A DNA stretch of 64,000 bases from Elymus sibiricus (taxonomy: Eukaryota; Streptophyta; Magnoliopsida; Poales; Poaceae). A program made the translations under genes and the position numbers. Under the pieces are notes generated by a model, which saw nothing but the letters and a program-made list of their open reading frames with translations, ran no database searches and was not told where the DNA came from. Positions within the stretch are counted from its first letter, which is position 1. Each line of letters starts with the position of its first letter. The stretch is taken from positions 354,312,031 through 354,376,030 of the forward strand of contig CM077672.1 of assembly GCA_039707655.1 (NCBI GenBank). Reading direction: 5' to 3'. Of this stretch, positions 1-10,229 are shown one piece after another.

Positions 1-1000
1 CCTGATGATATCTCTGTAGTGTAGCTAGTCGGTTGTTGGTTACCGAGGGTGATTCCTCTTTCACCACCTTCGATGATGCCTCTGTCGTGCAACCCCTCAA
101 GTGTGAACACATCGAGGGTGATTCCTCCTAGTTCACCTTGACGGATACATCGAGTCGGAGTCCATCGAGGGTGATTCCTCGGATTACTCTCTTGGTGTTA
201 TGGACACACGGTTACCTTTAAATGTTGCCCCCATGTACTGTTACTGCGGGACTGAAGGGATAGGCGGTACCACCCCGGTAGAGGTGGACCTGAGTTCCTG
301 ACCATCTCTTGGGAAGTCGGGATGACCTGGAGGGTACCCGCAAGATAATTACGTGGCACGGCCGGGCAGGCAGACCGCCCCAGGAGAGGGATAGGGCCTG
401 GCCCTTGCCGTAAGTCCACGAGACGGGGCGACGGGGTGACATGATCGTAGATCTCTGCTCGTTTCCACGAGCTCCCAATACACTAACGGATTTGGGTATT
501 TGATCTGAGTTGGCCACTGGCCTATACGCACTACCACCACGTGGGATAATGGTTTAATGGGGCCCTCGGCGCCATATGTATCAGCCGAAAGCTTTGTTAG
601 ACGTCCAGTTCAGCATTGCGGCACGGCTGGGCCGGCGCCATCCAGCACAGAGGTGGCGCCTGAATTCGTCCTGCGCGCAACGACCCGGAGTGCAAAGGGC
701 GATGGGCCCAAGACCCCTGAGCATTTAGGATGTAGATCGGTGGGGACCTCTCTGCTGAGCCTAGGTAGGACTACGTCATGTCGATCAGCCGAGGCCGGGC
801 ATGACCCAGAAAAGTGTGTCCGGCCAGAGTTAATCGAGCCTGTTTGGTAACAGTAGTGCACCCCTATAGGGAAGTTATCTATTCGAATAGCCGTGTCCAC
901 GGTAATATGACGCTCAGTGTTGTATCCCGATCTACTACTACTTGAACTGGATACATGTTAATTAATTGTAAGCTCCGGGATTGCTGTCTCGTAGGGAGTC
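1..1000 (+). repeat. Element B 5' LTR, distal part (left end outside window)
   Basis: This is the outer part of a long Gypsy LTR. It is contiguous with 7549-8227 once element A and one copy of its target duplication are removed. A stretch at about 881-905 (CGAATAGCCGTGTCCACGGT) closely resembles CGATTAGCCGTGTCCCCGGT in the element C LTRs (about 47343), which suggests one LTR lineage, Tekay/Del-like from memory. Short open frames here on both strands have no recognisable domain and are not called. The LTR start lies left of the window. Confidence 0.7.
996..1000. repeat. Target-site duplication of element A, left copy
   Basis: GAGTC lies immediately before the A 5' LTR. It is repeated exactly at 7544-7548, directly after the A 3' LTR. 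Confidence 0.93.
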
Positions 1001-1286
1001 TGATATGTCTCCAACGTATCTATAATTTTTGATTGTTCCATGCTATTATATTATAAATCTTGGATGTTTTTATATTCATTTACAGCAATTATTTATCATT
1101 TTTGGGGACTAACCTATTAACTTAGTGCCCAGTGCCACTTGCTGTTTTCTGCCCTGTTTTTGTTTTACAGAAAATCAATATCAAACGAAGCCAAATGCCA
1201 CAAAACTTTTTGGAGATTTTTTCTGGACATATACAACACTAGAAGCTTCGGGAGAAGACCAGACGCTAGAGAGGGTGGGCACGAGC

Positions 1287-1323
1287 CACCAGGGCGCGCC
1301 TAGGGGGCAGGCGCGCCCTGGTG
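1287..1323. repeat. GC-rich perfect inverted repeat in U3 of element A
   Basis: Arm CACCAGGGCGCGCC (1287-1300) is the exact reverse complement of 1310-1323, with a 9-base spacer. It lies about 45 bases upstream of the TATA box. Related inverted repeats occur at the same place in the LTRs of E, F and D. Confidence 0.85.
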
Positions 1324-1366
1324 CCTCATGGGCCCATCCCAGCTCCGTTTGACCTAATTCCACCAC

Positions 1367-1374
1367 TATAAATT
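1367..1374 (+). promoter_or_regulatory. TATA box of element A 5' LTR
   Basis: TATAAATT follows the conserved GACCTAATTCCACCAC stretch. Equivalent TATA motifs occur at the same place in the other LTRs of this family. Confidence 0.65.
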
Positions 1375-2571
1375 CAAGAAAAATCGGAAACCCTCAGGGG
1401 ATTCCACGAAATACTTTTTCTGCCGTAGCAAGTTTCTGTTCCAGAGAGATCCCATCTGGAGGCCTTCTCCGGTACTCCACCGGAGGGGGAATCGATCACG
1501 GAGGGGCTCTACATCAACCTAGCTGCCCTTCCGATGATGCGTGAGTAGTTTACCATAGACCTTCGGGTCCATAGTTAGTAGCTAGATGGCTTCTTCTCTC
1601 TTTTTGATCTTCAATACAATATTCTCCTCGATGTTCTTGGAGTTCTATCCGATGTAATCACTTTTTGCGGTGTGTTTGTTGGGATCCGATGAATTGTGAG
1701 TTTATGATCAGATTATCCATGAATATATTTGAGTCTTCTCTGGTCTCTTTTATGCATGATTATTATAGCCTCGTATTTCTTCTCTGGTCTATTGATTTGG
1801 TTTGGCCAACTAGATTGATTTATCTTGCCATGGGAAGAGGTGCTTTGTAATGGGTTCGATCTTGCGGTGCTTAATCTCAGTGACAGAAAGGAACATGACA
1901 CGTATGTATCATTGCTATTAAGGGTAAAAAGATGGGGTTTATTCATACGTGAGTTTATCTTGTCTACATCATGTCATCGTTCTTAAGGCGTTACTCCGTT
2001 CTTTATTGGACTTAATACAATAGATGCATGCTGGATAGCGGTCGATGTGTGGAGTAATAGTAGTAGATGCAGGCAGGAGTCGGTCTACTTGTATTGGACA
2101 TGATGCCTATATACATGATCATTGCCTTGGATATCGTCATGATTATTTGCGTTTCTATCAATTACCAACAGTAATTTGTCTACCCACCGTATGCTATTTT
2201 CTATGAGAAAAGCCTCTAGTGAAAACTATGGCCCCCGGGTCTATCTAAATCATATTACTAAAACCCTAAAAATATTACTGCCATTTTATTTTATTTATTT
2301 TATTTGTATTTTTGTTTCAATCTATCTATCGATCACATACAATTTAATCTTGCAATTGACCGCCGAGAGATTGACAACCTCTCGTTTGCGTTGGGTGCCA
2401 GGGTTTGTTGTTTGTGTGCATGTGCTTCTAACGAGGTGTTGTGTGATTCTCCTATTGGTTCAATAACCTTGGTTTCATAACTGAGGTAAATACTTATCTC
2501 TACTGTGCTGCATCATCCCTTCCTCTTCGGGGAAAATACCAACGCAAGCTACAAGTTGCAGGAAGAATTTC

Positions 2572-2590
2572 TGGCGCCGTTGCCGGGGAG
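2572..2590 (+). other. Element A primer-binding site (tRNA-Asp type)
   Basis: TGGCGCCGTTGCCGGGGAG is complementary to the 3' end of plant tRNA-Asp (...CCCCGGCAACGGCGCCA), as in Athila-type Gypsy elements. It starts 11 bases after the LTR. Confidence 0.9.
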
Positions 2591-2767
2591 ACATCATCAA
2601 CATCTATCAAGTACCTTTGCACAAACTCTCATCTCCTTGCATTTACTTTATTTGCCTCTCATTTTCATCTCCCCCACTTCTAAAATGTTTTTACAAAAAT
2701 ACAAAAATATTTTTCCGTTTGCCTGTTTCTTGTTTGCTTGTTTGCTTGTTTACTTGGAATTGCTATC

Positions 2768-3466
2768 ATGGCTGATTTTGGTTTGGAAAAAAGTGAGGAT
2801 GGTAAAACTCCTAAAATCAAAATTCCTACCAATTTAGATACTAAAACTTTTGTGATGGGACATGGGAATATTATAGGGAAAAACGTCATCCAAGAATTCT
2901 TTAATTGCGTTGGAACTTTGGCTTGTGATGATACTCCTATTTTTAGTAGAACCAAGATGTATGCCGAAGCTATTTCTGCTCTTGTTCTTAAACTAGAAAA
3001 AAGATTTATTTGTACCCATCCTACTTTGCAAAATTGTTTTATGAGTTGCCAGTTATAAAAAAATCCTAAAGCTAAAAGGATAGCAACTCTTATCCTCATG
3101 AATGAATTTGATTACATAGTTCGAGAAGCTAGAGAAATCTTTGATTTTTATGGTATGAATCATGAAAAACCGGTGATAGATGAGATCTTATACAATGATG
3201 AATACTTGTTAAGATATTTATTTCATGACGATTGCACCTTTGATGAGAATACCAAAAAGGAAGTCCCTCCCTTAAATATAATCCAACAAGTTTTCAATGG
3301 TATTAATAAACAATATTCTTTGATTGTAAAAGGGAATCAAGAGGGATTCGAGGATGGCCAACTTAGTAATGCTAAAATTTCCATGGATGATGTGTTTCAA
3401 ATTGTTGAAAAGCCTCCTGATAAGAACGTACCCTTAGAAAATAAGAAGAAAGATGACAACACTTGA
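2768..3466 (+). pseudogene. Unrecognised element A ORF (about 232 codons) replacing gag-protease
   Basis: I do not recognise this protein. The frame starts at ATG 2768 (MADFGLEKSEDGK...) and ends at TGA 3464-3466 (...KKDDNT). One in-frame TAA at 3056-3058 interrupts it. Around it, a T run (about 3040) and an A run (about 3057) look like two compensating one-base slips, because between them another frame is coherent. The product would be acidic-to-neutral, Lys/Asn/Asp-rich and AT-rich in codon use, without a zinc knuckle, DTGA-type protease site, signal peptide or membrane segment. Leader and trailer match E and F, where the same slot holds gag-protease; all three frames end in DNT-stop. It could be a divergent gag-like or accessory protein. 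No function is assigned. Confidence 0.6.
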
Positions 3467-5963
3467 AACTATGCATTATGCCTAGCTAGGGGCATAAAAC
3501 AATAGCGCTTGTTGGGAGGCAACCCAATGAATAAAATATTTTTTTTTTGTTATTGTGTGTTTTCATGATTATGTTATTGGTATGAGTGTGTTTTTGTGTT
3601 TTTAATTAGTGTTTGTGCCAAGTAAATCCTTTGGGATGATTTGGAAGATAGTATAATTGATGCTGTTTGGAAAACAGAAAGTTTTGCGTCCAGTGCCTGA
3701 ATTTTGTTTCTTTATTGGAGGGTCAGAAAAATCTGAAATTTTTATACAGTATTGGTATATGAATTTCCCACGTTGTCCTAAGTTTTCAGAATTTTTGGAT
3801 TTACAGAATTATGGCTTTTAAATAGATTTCTACAGATTGTTCTGTTTTTGACAGATTCTGTTTTTGATGCACTACTTGCTTGTTTTGATGAATCTATGGA
3901 TTGTATCGGGGGGGTATAAGCCATGGTGAAGTTAGAGTACAGTAGGTATAATGCAAAAATAAAATATGAATGGGTTTGCAACAGTACTTAAAGTAGTGAT
4001 TTATTTTGTTATACTAACGGATCTCACGAAGGTTTTGTTGAGTTTTGTGTGATTGAAGTTTTCAGGTTTTGGGTGAAATCACGATGGAAGAAGGAATAAG
4101 GAGTAGAAAAAGCCTAAGATTGGGGATGCCCGAGGCACCCCATGGTAATATTCAAGGAAGACTCAAGCGTCTAAGCTTGGGGATGCCCCGGAAGGCATCC
4201 CCTCTTTCTTCTACCAACCATCGGTTATTTTACTTGGAGCTATATTTTTATTCATCACATGATATGTGTTTTGCTTGGAGCATCTTGTATTATATGAGTC
4301 TTTGCTTTGTTTGCTTTTTAGTTTGTCACAATCATCCTTGCTGAACACACCTATTTTGAGAGAGCCACACGTTTATCATTATTTGTTAGAATACTCTATA
4401 TGCTTCACTTAAATTTTTTGAGCTAGGCAGTTGCTCTAGTGCTTCACTTAAATCTTTTTGAGCATGGTGGTGGCTATATTTTGAAGAAATAAACTCTCAT
4501 GCTTCACTTATATTATTTTGAGAGTTGATTAAAAGTTTGAAGAAATGAATTCTCATGCTTCACTTATATAATTTTGAGAATTGATAAGATTGGAATTTTG
4601 AAGAAATATTTGTGCTCTCATGCTTCACTTAAATCTTTTTGAGATTTGATAATAGTAATGCTAATTTGCACAAGATATGAATTTGGTCCCAAAGTGATGA
4701 ATATTCAAGAGGGATATAATAAAAACTTTCATATAGATCATTGGATATGATAAGTGTGATTCCTTGCAATAGTTTTGCTATATGGAAATGATAATATGTG
4801 AGTCATGTTAGTGAGTAATTGTGATTTAGTAAGAATATTAGTGTTAAGGTTTGTGATTCCCTATGCATGCACGTTAAATTAATAGTTATGCAAAGAAATT
4901 ATATCCTACTTATGGTGCATTATTCGGTGTTAGTTATGTTCAATGCATGTTTATGACCGTTTTCGTTTTTTGGTTGGTTGCTTCTCAATCTTTTGCTAGC
5001 CTTCATTTGTACTAAGCGGAAATACTGCTTGTGCATCCAAAATCCTTAAACCCAAGTTGTGCCAAATGAGTCCACTCTATCTACCTATATGCGGTATTTC
5101 AATGCCATTCCAAGTAAATTTGCGTGTGCCAACTCTAACTTTCAAAATAATTTTTCTGCTTTGTGTGCCCGTACCGCTCATGAAGCGGCAGGGGGTGGCC
5201 ATTATTTTCCATGCTAGGTGTGTTATTCTCACGATGAGTGTTTATTCACTTGTCATTGCACGAGAGATTGGCTGGTAATAGGGATGCCCAGTCCCACAAT
5301 GAAATCAAAAATTAATAACAACAAAATTCCTTGGAAAGTGTTGGTTTGGAGGGCACATGTGGATACGGCTAGCTATGGATTGTGAAAGAAATGGTGGAAA
5401 GGAAATAAACTTTACTTTCTGTTTGGGAACCGCCTATGATGTGTCTAGCATGGAAAATATTGGGAATTCTCGGTCGTTTTCGTTGACAGGAAAAGCATGC
5501 CTCTCAAAATATTTTATCTCTTTAATTTCAAGCTTTGAGCTTTGGCACATTTGACAAATCTCTGCTTCCCTCTGCGAAGGGCCTTTCTATTTACTTTTAT
5601 GCAATTTTTATTTTTATTTGAGTCTCCTTCTTCTCTTATAAGAGCACCAACTAGAGAGCACTATTTTCATACTTGTGCTTTGGATGTAGCTAATATTTGA
5701 GTGTGTTTCATGAATGTATCAATGATTGAGCATAATGGGCTAGGGATAACTTTCTTTAGCGTTGATATTTTGAAAGACATGGTTGCTTGTTAGCATGCTT
5801 GAGTATTTATATCTTCATGTCAAATTATAGACTATTGCTTTGAATCATTCCAGTCCAATGTCCATGCTATAAAAGAAAAGAATATGTGATGAATATGATA
5901 GGCAGCATTCCTCATCAAAAATTCTGTTTTTATCATTTACCTACTCAAGGACGAGCAGGAATT
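3467..5963 (+). other. Element A non-coding internal tail
   Basis: There are about 2.5 kb without a supported gene. The segment begins with a stretch shared with E and F (CCTAGCTAGGGGCATAAAAC). It includes the hairpin array at 4385-4650 and ends in the polypurine tract. Two short stretches (about 4112 and 4172) contain AAGCTTGGGGATGC-like words that resemble the polypurine tract. Short open frames (for example 4069-4344) show no domain. Confidence 0.75.
4385..4650 (+). repeat. Tandem array of stem-loop units in element A
   Basis: Five units carry GCTTCACTTA in the loop. The flanking arms are complementary and differ between units in a matched way: AACTCTC/GAGAGTT (4492-4498/4520-4526) and AATTCTC/GAGAATT (4548-4554/4576-4582). 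Earlier units pair TGCTC with GAGCA. Unit spacing is roughly 40-65 bases. Confidence 0.75.
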
Positions 5964-5977
5964 AAGCTTGGGGATGC
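5964..5977 (+). other. Element A polypurine tract
   Basis: AAGCTTGGGGATGC directly abuts the 3' LTR start. The same word abuts the 3' LTR of E (41743-41756) and of F on the minus strand (17590-17603). Confidence 0.8.
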
Positions 5978-7543
5978 TGATACGTCTCCAACATATCTAT
6001 AATTTTTGATTGTTCCATGCTGTTATATTATCAATATTGGATGTTTTTATATTCATTTACAGCAATTATATATCATTTTTGGAGACTAACCTATTAACTT
6101 AGTGCCCAGTGCCAGTTGCTGTTTTCTGCCCTATTTTTGTTTTACAGAAAATCAATATCACACGAAGTCCAAATGCCACGAAACTTTTTGGAGATTTTTT
6201 CTGGACATATACAACACTAGAAGCTTCGGGAGAAGACCAGACGCCAGAGGGGGTGGCCACGAGCCACCAGGGCGCGCCTGGGGGGGGGGCAGGCGCGCCC
6301 TGGTGCCTTGTGGGCCCACCCCAGCTCCGTTTGACCTAATTCCACCACTATAAATTCAGGAAAAATCAGAAACCCTCAGGGGAGTCCACGAAATATTTTT
6401 CCGCCGCCGCAAGTTTCTGTTCCAGAGAGATCCCATCTGGAGGCCTTCTCCAGTACTCCGCCGGAGAGGGAATTGATCACAGAGGGGCTTTACATCAACC
6501 TTACTGCCATTTTGATGATGTGTGAGTGGTTTACCACAGACCTTCGGGTCCATAGTTAGTCGCTAGATGGCTTCTTCTCTCTTTTTGATCTTCAATACAA
6601 TGTTCTCCTCGATGTTCTTGGAGTTCTATCCGATGTAATCACTTTTTGCGGTGTGTTTGTTGGGATCCGATGAATTGTGAGTTTATGATCAGATTATCCA
6701 TGAATATATTTGAGTCTTCTCTGATCTCTTTTATGCATGATTATTATAGCCTCATAATTCTTCTCTGATCTATTGATTTGGTTTGGCCAACTAGATTGAT
6801 TTATCTTGCCATGGGAAGAGGTGCTTTGTAATGGGTTCGATCTTGCGGTGCTCAATTCCAGTGACAAAATGGGACATGACACGTATGTATCATTGCTATT
6901 AAGGGTAAAAAGATGGGGTTTATTCATACATGGGTTTATCTTGTCTACATCATGTCATCGTTATTAAGGCGTTACTCCGTTCTTTATTAGACTTAATACA
7001 CTAGATGCATGCTGGATAGTGGTCGATGTGTGGAGTAATAGTAGTAGATGCAGGCAGGAGTCGGTCTACTTGTATTGGACATGATGCCTATATACATGAT
7101 CATTGCCTTGGATATCGTCATGATTATTTGCTTTTCTATCAATTGCCCAACAGTAATTTGTCTACCCATCGTATGCTATTTTCTATGAGAGAAGCCTCTA
7201 GTGAAAACTATGGCCCCCGGGTCTATCTAAATCATATTACTAAAACCCTAAAAATATTGCTGCAATTTTCTTTTATTTATTTTATTTTGTATTTTTGTTT
7301 CAATCTATCTATCTATCACATACAATTTAATCTTGCAATTGATCGCCGAGAGATTGACAACCTCTCGTTTGCATTGGGTGCAAGTGTTTGTTGTTTGTGT
7401 GCAGGTGCTGCTAACGAGGTGTTGTGTGATTCTCCGACTGGTTCGATAACCTTGGTTTCATAACTAAGGGAAATACTTATCTCTACTGTGTTGCATCATC
7501 CCTTCCTCTTCGGGGAAAATACCAACGCAAGCTACAAGTAGCA
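5978..7543 (+). repeat. Element A 3' LTR
   Basis: 1566 bp, TGATACGTCTCC...TAGCA. It carries the same U3 inverted repeat (about 6267-6303, with a longer G run in the spacer) and a TATA motif near 6349. It is followed by GAGTC at 7544-7548. Confidence 0.93.
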
Positions 7544-7548
7544 GAGTC
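7544..7548. repeat. Target-site duplication of element A, right copy
   Basis: GAGTC is identical to 996-1000. Confidence 0.93.
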
Positions 7549-8227
7549 GAGGAAGGATCTCTAGGCTTTGCCACTACATGCTTGCTACTTTAATTATGTA
7601 CTAATCTACACTCTTCTAATGCTAAAAGACACTGCAAGATGCTAGTCTTTGATAGGCTAGGCCTTCTCTCTATTCTGGCATTTCTGCAGTCTAGTCCACA
7701 GATACAGCCCATTCATTTGATACCGATGCATAATTACAATAGTTCTGATGTAAGCCTTGCGAGTACTTTGGATGAGTACTCACGGTTGCTTTGCTTCCCC
7801 TGTTCACCATACCCGATTGTTGCGATCAGATGATGGAGTCCCAGAGCCAGCTGACCCCGTCAACCACAACTACTACCATGGTGGAGCCTACTACTACGTG
7901 GAGACCGACGACCAGGAGTAGTTTTGGAGGCTCCCAGGCAGGAGGCCTGCGCCTTTTCGATCTAGATGTCATTGTTTTGCTCAGCCTTCTTAAGGCAATC
8001 TTGTTTAGTTATGTCTGTACTTCGATACTAATGCTTCCGCTGACTCTTGTGTAACTCGAGCTTATGTATTCAAGCCCTCGAGGCCCCTGGCTTGTAATAT
8101 AAAGCTTGTATTATTTTATTTTGTGTCTAGAGTTGAGTTGTGTTGTGATATCATCCCGTGAGTCCCTGGGCTTGATCGTGCGCATTTGCGTGTATGATTA
8201 GTGCATGGTCGGGTCAGGGGCATCACA
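7549..8227 (+). repeat. Element B 5' LTR, proximal part
   Basis: This continues 1-1000 and ends ...GGGGCATCACA, three bases before a tRNA-iMet priming site. A purine/pyrimidine-mixed stretch with CCTCGAGGCCCCTGGCTTG and AATATAAAGC lies near 8075-8105 and may be the polyadenylation region. Short open frames here (for example 7791-8054) are not supported as genes. Confidence 0.75.
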
Positions 8228-8230
8228 AGT

Positions 8231-8242
8231 TGGTATCAGAGC
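8231..8242 (+). other. Element B primer-binding site (tRNA-iMet type)
   Basis: TGGTATCAGAGC is the 12-base complement of the 3' end of plant initiator tRNA-Met. It is typical of Tekay/Del-type Gypsy and of Copia elements. It fixes B as a + strand element. Confidence 0.85.
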
Positions 8243-9782
8243 TGACTGCCTGTAGGAAGCCCCTTTCCAACTCCTTGGCCGAAGTTAAGTCTAGTCTTTG
8301 AAAAACTGTTTTACTAACATGGCTGTGTGGCTTACGGGCCCATGTCGCCAACGGATGGGTTAAGATCCTTTATTTCTCTTTTTTACTCTGGGATTCTGAT
8401 CTCTCTTCTATTCGGGTTAAAGATTTTACTAACTCTAACTCTAGGTTCTTGTGACCATTTTCTCCCGGAGAGCCAATTGTTACAGATGATCTCTTGATTC
8501 TCCAGAAGACTCCAAAGATATTCCTAGATGATTTCCGAAACCTTTTGTGCCACCGCTTTTGCAATTCCCTACCACCGATAAACCCTTAGGGATAACTACC
8601 TGCACTTGCCATTCATATATTCATTCCCAGTTGTTCGACAATCTTCGATAAAATCCTCTGTGCTTGTCATTCTGATCCTATTGATTCATCGTGTGTGTGA
8701 ATCCACGCAATCATCAGTTGATCCTTAGAAATTATTTTTCTGGCTCAGACGTCATTCCGGACATGAGCTGGAGCTTGGCAAATCAAACCTTGATTGATTG
8801 TCCATCTAATTCTATTCAACTTACTCATCTTTTGATCAGAGCGTCTGCTTGATCCCCCTATTTGGAAATCATAATTTCTTTGCAATTAAGTTTTGACTTA
8901 TTCAAATGTTTCCATCAACCGATGCATTTGCATTATTTCCTCTCCTAGTTGAGTACCGTTACTCACATCAAATTCTTTGCGGACCGCTAGGCCTTTTGGT
9001 GGATTACTACCCGACAATTCCTTCGTGTTATAAATCATTGACGAAATTTTCCCTGATACAAAATGCCTTTGGCGAATTGTATCATCTACTCCATGTCATC
9101 ATCCCTCCGCTTTCGAGCTTGTATCCGTTGCTTCTATAAGTGTGACATATAGCTTCCTAAACTCCTTTGATGAGATATATCTATGCTTTCTGCAATTTGT
9201 GTGAACCCAATAACTTCTACAGGTCATACTCTAATGGTGTTACGCCAGATAAATTTTCAACACTAACAACTTCATCGAAGACGAGAAGTGAATGAAAGGT
9301 TATGCATTGAAGAAGTGGGAGTCGACCTTGAACGTTGTGTTCATGCCCATGGAAACGATGTAGACCGTCACAGAAGCTTCTTGCAAAATGTTATCCATTA
9401 TAATTCTTCCGGTATCCTTAAATTTGATCCCTTGCAGTTATGGTTCCGACCATGCTGACCTCATTTGATAATTCCATTCTCGTGCCCCGTCTATTTTTTG
9501 ACAAGGTTAAAGCACCTGCCGTCCGCAGATGAACGATCTATTTCAGCTTCTATTATGTTCTACTTTCACGTATTGCCCTCTGGTATATCGAGGGTATCGT
9601 ACCACTGCACTACCTCTTATGAATTCTTGTTGGAATAATAACTCTCACCGTTTTAGTCACTCCGCAGGTTTGCATTGTCCGTCACCTGAGAACTCTGACA
9701 AGTGACTCAAATCCACATTCTGGTTCAATGCTCCTAGTAATTAGTTGCAGGGAAGTTGATACTCAATCATGCCATTCGTAAC

Positions 9783-9787
9783 CTGAT
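9783..9787. repeat. Target-site duplication of element H, left copy
   Basis: CTGAT, repeated exactly at 14958-14962. Confidence 0.93.
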
Positions 9788-10167
9788 TGTTAGCCTTGCT
9801 GTAAGCTCACGTCGGATAGGCTAGTTTGTTTTCCGTTTGAAATAATCAGGGCAGCTGGGTCGGATGTGACCCATGCATGCACGTAGCTAGGGGAGGCGCA
9901 CGTAGCGAGCTCTCCCGTTTCTTTCGTTTCTGTTTTACTCCCTCCTGGTCGTGTTGGCTTTCGCTGTGGACATGATCGCGGGATGGCGCGATCAACGCGG
10001 ATCATAGCGGCCAGACCGGGAGGGTAGGCAAGTAAGTTGTAATCAGATAAAAGAAGGAAAGAAAACGGAAAATGTTGCGCAGTTACGGCAGCACCAAAAA
10101 AAACTACTCGTCTCTCCCAAGTTCGTCTCTCTCGCTAGTTCTCTCTCTCGCTGATCCGGCGACGACA
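9788..10167 (+). repeat. Element H 5' LTR
   Basis: 380 bp, TGTTAGCC...GACGACA. It matches 14577-14957 with 9 substitutions and one homopolymer difference. Confidence 0.93.
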
Positions 10168-10169
10168 AT

Positions 10170-10182
10170 TGGCATCAGAGCC
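10170..10182 (+). other. Element H primer-binding site
   Basis: TGGCATCAGAGCC matches the tRNA-iMet complement TGGTATCAGAGCC except for one T-to-C change. Confidence 0.8.
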
Positions 10183-10229
10183 TCGGTGTTTGATCCCTGG
10201 CGGCCGGCGGTGTGTGATCCGCGGAGCTC

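Larger units (their letters stand above)
1001..2560 (+). repeat. Element A 5' LTR
   Basis: 1560 bp, TG...CA ends. U3 holds a GC-rich inverted repeat (1287-1323) and a TATA box (1367-1374). The LTR ends at ...ACAAGTTGCA, 11 bases before the priming site. Its partner is 5978-7543 (1566 bp). Confidence 0.93.
1001..7543 (+). mobile_element. Element A: complete Sabrina-like non-autonomous LTR retrotransposon with an unusual ORF
   Basis: The element is 6543 bp and flanked by a perfect 5-bp duplication (GAGTC). Its LTRs begin TGATAYGTCTCC and end CA. It has a tRNA-Asp-type priming site, a single short ORF, a long non-coding internal tail and a polypurine tract. It encodes no protease, reverse transcriptase, RNase H or integrase, so it would need proteins supplied in trans. 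LTRs, leader and tail are homologous to elements E and F, but the ORF is different. It is inserted in the 5' LTR of element B. The Sabrina-like name is from memory. Confidence 0.92.
8228..9787 (+). mobile_element. Element B internal domain, part 1
   Basis: About 1.5 kb between the priming site and the insertion of element H. I see no frame longer than about 80 codons with a domain. The strand is pyrimidine-rich with scattered stops. Together with 14963-16012 and 33799-34243 the internal domain is only about 3 kb, too short for gag-pol. B is therefore probably a non-autonomous, large-LTR derivative. Confidence 0.6.

Noticed and set aside
557..900. Overlapping frames of 96-97 codons on both strands near the left edge.
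   Set aside because: Both sit in LTR sequence of element B, without motifs or a plausible promoter context.
4385..4650. The regularly spaced repeats were considered as a CRISPR-like array.
   Set aside because: Unit spacing is irregular, spacers are not unique, and the context is a plant retrotransposon tail.
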